From JAJQCI01 sp964388305 (GTDB lineage: Bacteria > Bacillota > Clostridia > Lachnospirales > CAG-274), in assembly GCA_964388305.1 (NCBI GenBank), contig CAYMAA010000059.1, positions 1 to 10,463 of the forward strand: a stretch of 10,463 nt of DNA. Reading direction: 5' to 3'. Positions 6,870 to 10,463 of the stretch are shown one piece after another. The first letter of the stretch is position 1. Each line of letters starts with the position of its first letter. The notes beneath the pieces are model-generated. The model saw only the letters and a program-made list of their open reading frames with translations. It had not been told where the DNA came from and did not search any database. Both the position numbers and the translations under genes were made by a program.

Positions 6870-6948
6870 GTGAAAATTATTAAAAAAAAGTATGAGCGCC
6901 CATTTTCAGCATTTTTCTGAATTTTGGACGAAAATCGGCGAGGTTATT

Positions 6949-7563
6949 ATGAATTTTATATCTTTAGATCTTGAATTTAACGGCGCTTTCGATTTCGGAG
7001 ACGGAAAAAATTATGCTTCCAATGAAGCCTGTAAAAGTGAAATTATACAAATAGGCGCTGTTATGCTGAATGAAAGCCTTAAAATCACAAACGAATTTAA
7101 CGCTTATATTAAACCCAAAATTTATCCAAAAATCAACCCTTTTATTTCGGATGTTATTAAAATGAAAACCGCTGACTTTGAAAATTGCGGCGATTTTAAA
7201 ACAAACTACCTTAAATTTAAAAGATTTTTGGGCGATGAGCCTTTCATTTTTATTGTTTGGGGAGATTCCGACATTCCCACCCTTTATGAAAACTTGAGCT
7301 GCTATAAGCTCATATCAGAGCCTCTTATACTTAAATATATGAATATTCAGCCTATTGTAGGCTGTATGCTGAATAACGGTTCAAATCAGCAAATAAGCCT
7401 TAAAAACGCCATAGAAGCATTGGAAATTCCTACGGATTCAAGCCGCTTTCACAATGCCTTGTACGACGCTTACTATACCGCTCAGATATTTAAAAAACTG
7501 AATCTTGCAAACTCAGCCATTAAAATTTTCTGCTCAAACCATTATAAAAATCTAAAAAAATAA
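6949..7563 (+). CDS. DEDDh-family 3'-5' exonuclease (KapD/ERI1-like)
   Basis: A 204-residue protein consisting of little more than one exonuclease domain. The metal-binding acids are visible: D7 and E9 in SLDLEF (Exo I), D108 in VWGDSDIPTL (Exo II), and H168 with D173 in FHNALYDAYYTAQIF (Exo III), giving the H-x4-D of the DEDDh subclass. Relatives trim DNA or RNA ends; KapD of Bacillus subtilis affects entry into sporulation through the KinA pathway. The substrate here is unknown. I chose the start at 6949 because GGCGAGG lies 5 bases before it and the catalytic strand begins at once. An ATG at 6892 would add 19 residues but has no ribosome site. It is divergent from the decarboxylase operon and followed by a GC-rich hairpin block, then the cotJ genes. 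The short C-terminal tail is Lys/Asn-rich. Confidence 0.87.
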   Translation: MNFISLDLEFNGAFDFGDGKNYASNEACKSEIIQIGAVMLNESLKITNEFNAYIKPKIYPKINPFISDVIKMKTADFENCGDFKTNYLKFKRFLGDEPFIFIVWGDSDIPTLYENLSCYKLISEPLILKYMNIQPIVGCMLNNGSNQQISLKNAIEALEIPTDSSRFHNALYDAYYTAQIFKKLNLANSAIKIFCSNHYKNLKK

Positions 7564-7572
7564 GGCTGCTCA

Positions 7573-7611
7573 ATGTTTTTTGCGGCGAGCTGCGCTCACC
7601 TCCAAAAACAT
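7573..7611. repeat. Long imperfect hairpin, first part of a GC-rich palindromic block
   Basis: Arms 7573-7590 and 7594-7611 pair at 15 of 18 positions around a TGC loop: an outer A/T-rich section (ATGTTTTT with AAAAACAT) and an inner GGCGAGC/GCTCACC. It starts 10 bases after the exonuclease stop. It has no T run after it, so it is not a standard terminator, although it could slow transcript decay. Confidence 0.7.
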
Positions 7612-7632
7612 CGACCCGTGGGGAGGGGTGAG

Positions 7633-7679
7633 GGCGAGGCGGGGCGGCGGTGCCAAAGGCGCCGCCGCCCCGCCTCGCC
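7633..7679. repeat. Very GC-rich 22-bp hairpin
   Basis: Arms 7633-7654 and 7658-7679 pair at all 22 positions (one T-G wobble), with an AAA loop. All but three of the stem bases (one A-T pair and the wobble T) are G or C, in a genome whose intergenic DNA is otherwise AT-rich. With the hairpin at 7573-7611 it forms a block of about 110 bases that resembles a repetitive extragenic palindromic element or a small non-autonomous mobile element. Copy number elsewhere is unknown. Confidence 0.8.
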
Positions 7680-7707
7680 GCAAGCCTAAGTATCCGGTTA
7701 CAACGCA

Positions 7708-7733
7708 GTATAATACATTATCCTCCATACCCT
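7708..7733 (+). promoter_or_regulatory. Possible sigma-E-like promoter of the cotJ operon
   Basis: GTATAATA (7708-7715) and CATACCCT (7726-7733) resemble the -35 and -10 of the mother-cell sporulation factor sigma-E (-10 consensus near CATACAAT). In B. subtilis cotJ is under sigma-E. The match is partial and the leader would be about 80 nt. The rest of 7680-7805 shows no gene. Confidence 0.3.
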
Positions 7734-7820
7734 CAGCCAAAGCTCAAGCCTTCCAAAGCAGTAACAAAACAAGCCCGAGGGAATAGTATAAATTATAAAA
7801 AATAATGGAGGTAATAAGTA

Positions 7821-8087
7821 ATGAAAAGCATTAATTCATCTGATTTGGCAGACAATCCCTGTGTATCATCAGGCATTAAACCCATTTATCCCTGTTCACT
7901 GGCAGTGGCATATATTCCCCGCCAAATTGCCGATGAGCTTTACTCTCTCGGTCAGGGTTTTGTAACAGGCACTGTATTTCCGGAGCTTAATAAACCCTAT
8001 AAAATGCCATTTGGTCTTGTAAGACCCTCTAAAACAGACTGCAATCCAAAATCCGTAAATAATAAAGGAGGCTGCCGCAATGAATAA
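7821..8087 (+). CDS. cotJA: Spore coat-associated protein CotJA
   Basis: An 88-residue protein. The conserved CotJA core is seen at about residues 20-65: KPIYPCSLAVAYIPRQIADELYSLG, then GTVFPELNKPYKMP, where the GT-x-FPEL-x-x-PY part is characteristic. The B. subtilis protein is 82 residues and is a minor inner coat protein made in the mother cell. The tail carries Cys at about residues 74 and 85, which could cross-link in the coat. TGGAGGT lies 8 bases before the ATG. The gene overlaps cotJB by 8 bases, so translation is likely coupled. Its molecular activity is not known in the family; its role is inferred from its partners cotJB and cotJC downstream. Confidence 0.88.
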   Translation: MKSINSSDLADNPCVSSGIKPIYPCSLAVAYIPRQIADELYSLGQGFVTGTVFPELNKPYKMPFGLVRPSKTDCNPKSVNNKGGCRNE

Positions 8088-8421
8088 TGAAAGACTGTTG
8101 GCTCGCCTGTCCATGCTGGACTTTGCCGCTACCGACCTTGCGCTTTATTTAAACACCCACCCCGATGACAAAAAAATGATAGAACAATATAACCAAATAA
8201 TTGATGAGGCGGATAAACTGCGTTATATCTACGAAACAACCGTTTCTCCGCTGTATTCCTATCGTTCAAGCTCCAAAAAAGACTATTTCGGCTGGATTGA
8301 TAATCCATGGCCGCAGGACTACTGCTTTAACTTCGATGTTTCAGGCAATATCCCCATGCCGCGCGGCAATAATAATTCAAGCCGCCCCGCAAGCTGCCGT
8401 TCAAAAAATGACTGTGTGTAA
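8080..8421 (+). CDS. cotJB: Spore coat protein CotJB
   Basis: A 113-residue protein. The CotJB domain spans about residues 3-80: LLARLSMLDFAATDLALYLNTHPDD, a helix with EADKLRYIYETTVSPLYSY, and FGWIDNPWPQD, the W..x.PWP signature. The B. subtilis protein has about 87 residues; this one has an extra tail of some 30 residues rich in Asn, Ser, Arg and Cys (VSGNIPMPRGNNNSSRP and on), perhaps exposed in the coat. AAAGGAGG lies inside the end of cotJA before the overlapping ATG. The last codons and stop lie in the 55-base stretch that recurs after the N run, and both copies agree there, so the stop codon is reliable. Confidence 0.9.
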   Translation: MNNERLLARLSMLDFAATDLALYLNTHPDDKKMIEQYNQIIDEADKLRYIYETTVSPLYSYRSSSKKDYFGWIDNPWPQDYCFNFDVSGNIPMPRGNNNSSRPASCRSKNDCV

Positions 8422-8465
8422 ATTAAATCAAAAAGGAGTGTAACCTAAATGTGGATATATGAAAA
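8411..8465 (+). repeat. Left copy of 55-base duplication flanking the assembly gap
   Basis: These 55 bases hold the end of cotJB, a ribosome site (AAAAAGGAG) and an ATG at 8450 with the first five codons of cotJC (MWIYE). They are identical to 8566-8620. The cotJC start at 8450 is therefore a duplicate and runs into the N run; it is not a second gene. See the gap entry. Confidence 0.95.
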
Positions 8466-8565
8466 NNNNNNNNNNNNNNNNNNNNNNNNNNNNNNNNNNN
8501 NNNNNNNNNNNNNNNNNNNNNNNNNNNNNNNNNNNNNNNNNNNNNNNNNNNNNNNNNNNNNNNNN
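8466..8565. other. Assembly gap of 100 N
   Basis: Exactly 100 N is the usual filler for a scaffold gap of unknown size. Since identical 55-base ends flank it, the two contigs most likely overlap and nothing is missing. Joining them would put cotJC 28 bases after the cotJB stop. Confidence 0.98.
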
Positions 8566-8620
8566 ACTGTGTGTAAATTAAATCAAAAAGGAGTGTAACC
8601 TAAATGTGGATATATGAAAA
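8566..8620 (+). repeat. Right copy of 55-base duplication flanking the assembly gap
   Basis: Identical to 8411-8465. This copy supplies the ribosome site (AAGGAG, 10 bases before the ATG) and the start of the complete cotJC gene at 8604. It begins at the first base after the N run, as expected for an unmerged contig end. Confidence 0.95.
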
Positions 8621-9206
8621 AAAACTGGAATTTCCCGTAAAAATCAAAAATACAAACCCCGGGCTTGCAAAGGTAATAATAACTCAGTTCGGCGGCCCCG
8701 ATGGTGAGCTTGCCGCCTCCCTTCGCTATTTAAGCCAAAAATTCGGCATGGTCACCCCTCAGGCAAAAGCCACCTTAAACGACATCGCCACCGAAGAGCT
8801 TGCTCATCTGGAAATGATTGGTTCAATAGTAATGCAGCTTTCCCAGGATGCGGACATTGACCAAATCAAAAAGTCCGGCTTTGATACCTACTATGTAGAC
8901 CACGGCTTGGGAGTTTATCCCTCATCAGCCGCAGGTGTTCCCTTTACTGCGTCCTATCTCCAATCCAAGGGCGATCCTGTCACAAATCTATACGAGGATA
9001 TGGCGGCGGAGCAAAAGGCGCGTTCCACCTATGACTATATTTTAAGCCTAACAGATGACCCCGATGTTATTTCTCCCATAAAATTCCTGCGGGAAAGAGA
9101 AGTAGTGCATTTTCAGCGTTTCGGCGAAGCATTGGAGCTTGTGACGGACTACCTTGCCCGCAGCAATGTATTCTCAATGGATTCAAGCAGCCTCAATACC
9201 AAATAA
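8604..9206 (+). CDS. cotJC: Spore coat protein CotJC, manganese catalase family
   Basis: A 200-residue protein of the di-manganese catalase fold (ferritin-like four-helix bundle). The ligand set is complete: E35 in GGPDGELAAS, E65 and H68 in EELAHLEMI, E136 in EDMAAEQKAR, and H169 in REREVVHF with E166 beside it; the spacings agree with Lactobacillus plantarum Mn-catalase (E35, E66, H69, E148, H181). It may thus decompose hydrogen peroxide at the spore surface; the B. subtilis CotJC (189 residues) is a coat protein. The C-terminus has the short tail YLARSNVFSMDSSSLNTK. The gene is the last of the cotJ operon and ends just before the shared terminator. The start lies in the duplicated 55 bases next to the N run, but the frame and start are clear. 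Confidence 0.95.
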   Translation: MWIYEKKLEFPVKIKNTNPGLAKVIITQFGGPDGELAASLRYLSQKFGMVTPQAKATLNDIATEELAHLEMIGSIVMQLSQDADIDQIKKSGFDTYYVDHGLGVYPSSAAGVPFTASYLQSKGDPVTNLYEDMAAEQKARSTYDYILSLTDDPDVISPIKFLREREVVHFQRFGEALELVTDYLARSNVFSMDSSSLNTK

Positions 9207-9210
9207 ATCC

Positions 9211-9247
9211 AAAAAAGCTGATGTATTCAATGCGCATCAGCTTTTTT
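9211..9247. terminator. Bidirectional rho-independent terminator between cotJC and the cysteine synthase gene
   Basis: AAAAAAGCTGATG (9211-9223) and CATCAGCTTTTTT (9235-9247) form a perfect 13-bp stem with an 11-base loop. Each strand ends in a run of six T, so it serves both convergent genes: it lies 4 bases after cotJC and 11 bases from the stop of the opposite gene. Confidence 0.92.
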
Positions 9248-9258
9248 CGGTCTTTTCA

Positions 9259-10266
9259 TCACCTTATTGCTTTAACATAATTAAGCTCAATATGCTTTGT
9301 CATATACTCCTCCTTAACCTCCCATTCCCGAGAATAGTCCGTAGAAAGATACTTTTTATTATCGTCCGCAAGCACAGTAACCATAACGCTGCCGCTGTCC
9401 CCAAGCATATTCTGCGCCTTAATACATCCTAAAATATTTGCCCCCGAGGATATTCCAACCCCAATACCAAACCTGCGTGAAAACATTTGCGCCATAATAA
9501 CCGAGTCAATATCGTCAACAGAAACAACCTTGTACATTTCATTCATTTTCAAAATCGGCGGAATAAACTCATCGGAAATCCCCTGAATTTTGTGAGCGCC
9601 TGTTTTATACCCCGTTGAAAGTGTCGGAGAATTAAGCGGCTCTAACGGAAACGCTTTAAGCTCGGGGTTGTCCTCCTTAAGCCTTTTGGCAATCCCCATA
9701 ACCGTGCCGCCCGTGCCAACCCCGGCAACAACGCCGTCTGCCGCAAGTCCCATTTTATTAAGCTGACGGGAAATTTCCTCCCCTGTTGTAAAATAATGCG
9801 CCTCCGTATTGTCCTCGTTGGAAAACTGACAAGGCAAAAACACGTTCCCCTCTTCCGCAAGCTTTTCCGTCATTTTTATCGAGCCTAAAAAGCCGCCCTC
9901 TTTGCGGGAAACAAGCCTTATCTCCGCCCCAAAGCTCTTCATAAGGTTAATTCTCTCATTGCTCATCCAATCGGGCATATAAATTATAACTCTGTTCCCT
10001 AAATAGCTGCCTAATGCGGAAAAAGCAATCCCCGTATTGCCGCTTGTCGCCTCGGCTATTGTATCGCCTTGCTTGATTTTACCGCTTTTATACGCTTTTT
10101 CCAATATGTACAGGGCAACCCTGTCCTTAATGCTTCCGCTTAAATTATAGTATTCCGCCTTAGCGTAAATCCTTCTCGGCTCACCCTTGTATTTAAGTCC
10201 TATTTCAAGCAAAGGCGTATTCCCTGTCATACCTCTTATATCGTCAAACTTCCCGTTAATATCCAT
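9259..10266 (-). CDS. cysK: Cysteine synthase family PLP enzyme (O-acetylserine sulfhydrylase-like)
   Basis: A 335-residue cytoplasmic enzyme of fold-type II PLP proteins. The expected reaction is O-acetylserine plus sulfide to cysteine plus acetate. Visible motifs: MTGNTPLL (13-20), the PLP lysine K47 in NLSGSIKDR, TSGNTG (74-79) for the substrate carboxylate, GTGGT (184-188) for the cofactor phosphate, SPTLSTGYKTGAHKIQGI near 225, and GISSGAN near residue 280. The length is slightly above CysK (about 310-325); the extra is a charged tail after KKYLSTDYSREWEV, where CysK normally ends near YLST. A relative such as CysM, or a cystathionine beta-synthase-like enzyme without the CBS domain, cannot be excluded. 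The ATG at 10266 has AAAGGA 8 bases upstream; a longer start at 10308 would run through its own promoter. Convergent with cotJC. Confidence 0.88.
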   Translation of the reverse strand: MDINGKFDDIRGMTGNTPLLEIGLKYKGEPRRIYAKAEYYNLSGSIKDRVALYILEKAYKSGKIKQGDTIAEATSGNTGIAFSALGSYLGNRVIIYMPDWMSNERINLMKSFGAEIRLVSRKEGGFLGSIKMTEKLAEEGNVFLPCQFSNEDNTEAHYFTTGEEISRQLNKMGLAADGVVAGVGTGGTVMGIAKRLKEDNPELKAFPLEPLNSPTLSTGYKTGAHKIQGISDEFIPPILKMNEMYKVVSVDDIDSVIMAQMFSRRFGIGVGISSGANILGCIKAQNMLGDSGSVMVTVLADDNKKYLSTDYSREWEVKEEYMTKHIELNYVKAIR

Positions 10267-10296
10267 AATAAACGTCCTTTCAATTTTACTCTGTTC

Positions 10297-10325
10297 AGTA
10301 TACCGCAAAATAAATTATTTTTCAA
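10297..10325 (-). promoter_or_regulatory. Sigma-A promoter of the cysteine synthase gene
   Basis: On the minus strand TTGAAA (10320-10325), 17 bases and TATACT (10297-10302). It would give a leader of about 25 bases with the ribosome site AAAGGA, which supports the start at 10266. The divergent promoter at 10377-10405 has identical -35 and -10 hexamers and spacing. Confidence 0.7.
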
Positions 10326-10360
10326 GATTTTTTAAGTAACAAACTCTTTAGGAAAACACT

Positions 10361-10376
10361 GAAAATTATAATTTTC
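10361..10376. promoter_or_regulatory. Perfect 16-bp palindrome abutting a promoter, candidate operator
   Basis: GAAAATTATAATTTTC is identical on both strands and ends directly before the -35 of the plus-strand promoter. Its place between two divergent promoters suggests a dimeric regulator. It does not fit the 7-1-7 layout of PerR or Fur boxes, and I name no regulator. In AT-rich DNA shorter palindromes are common, but 16 bases without a mismatch is notable. Confidence 0.45.
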
Positions 10377-10405
10377 TTGAAAACCTGTTGAAATTTTGAT
10401 ATACT
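10377..10405 (+). promoter_or_regulatory. Sigma-A promoter of the gene starting at 10459
   Basis: TTGAAA (10377-10382), a 17-base spacer and TATACT (10400-10405), a close sigma-A match. The predicted leader is about 45 bases and includes the ribosome site at 10444-10449. Confidence 0.65.
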
Positions 10406-10458
10406 GATTTTAATATTAGTGTTCATAAAATAAATTTTATTTGAAAGGATGATTCTTT

Positions 10459-10463
10459 ATGAA
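10459..10463 (+). CDS. Start of a further gene, cut by the window edge
   Basis: Only ATGAA is inside the window. AAAGGA (10444-10449) lies 9 bases upstream and a sigma-A promoter at 10377-10405, so a real gene start is likely. Its product cannot be known from here. It is divergent from the cysteine synthase gene and may share control with it. Confidence 0.6.

Noticed and set aside
6892..6948. Upstream ATG for the exonuclease
   Set aside because: No ribosome site; the extra 19 residues lie before the catalytic strand, while the ATG at 6949 has GGCGAGG at good distance.
7580..7786. 68-codon open frame on the plus strand
   Set aside because: It runs through the GC-rich hairpins, has low-complexity Arg/Gly/Ala content and no ribosome site.
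8411..8620. Direct repeat as a target-site duplication or biological tandem repeat
   Set aside because: Both copies end exactly at the N run and the gene order is continuous across it; an assembly overlap explains it better.
10361..10376. PerR or Fur box
   Set aside because: The palindrome has no central odd base and does not fit the 7-1-7 pattern.

Overview
The window looks like low-GC chromosomal DNA from an anaerobic, spore-forming member of the Clostridia, from a draft or metagenome assembly. The reasons are AT-rich intergenic DNA, strong GGAGG-type ribosome sites, a sodium-pumping biotin decarboxylase operon, and a cotJA-cotJB-cotJC spore coat operon interrupted by a run of exactly 100 N. 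I cannot name the species.

Layout. Positions 1-1463 (minus): a solute-binding lipoprotein followed 4 bases later by a membrane-anchored Cache-domain sensor that runs off the left edge. Upstream lies a perfect sigma-A promoter (TTGACA-17-TATAAT) and a leader of about 260 nt containing a strong hairpin. Positions 1881-6869 (minus): a five-gene operon, in transcription order an MmdA-like carboxyltransferase, an OadG-like small membrane subunit, a biotin carrier, an OadB-like sodium pump subunit and an OadA/PycB-like carboxyltransferase, with a promoter at one end and a rho-independent terminator at the other. Positions 6823-7563 (plus): a divergent DEDDh 3'-5' exonuclease whose putative promoter overlaps that of the operon. 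Positions 7564-7800: a GC-rich block with two long hairpins, foreign in composition to its surroundings. Positions 7821-9206 (plus): cotJA, cotJB and cotJC (a manganese-catalase-fold protein), then a bidirectional terminator shared with a convergent cysteine synthase-type gene (minus, 9259-10266). Positions 10297-10463: a divergent promoter region with a perfect 16-bp palindrome; the next gene (plus) starts at 10459.

How the genes work together. The operon encodes a membrane decarboxylase. A carboxyltransferase loads CO2 onto biotin on the mobile carrier, and the beta subunit decarboxylates carboxybiotin while exporting Na+. Two unrelated carboxyltransferases are present in one operon. This resembles the 5S + 12S + 1.3S set of transcarboxylase joined to a sodium pump, but the MmdA-like subunit has lost several usual active-site motifs. 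The binding lipoprotein and Cache sensor have no visible permease and may form a sensing pair. The cotJ genes belong to the spore coat.

Assembly warning: the same 55 bases lie on both sides of the N run, so the gap is probably an unmerged contig overlap and not missing sequence.
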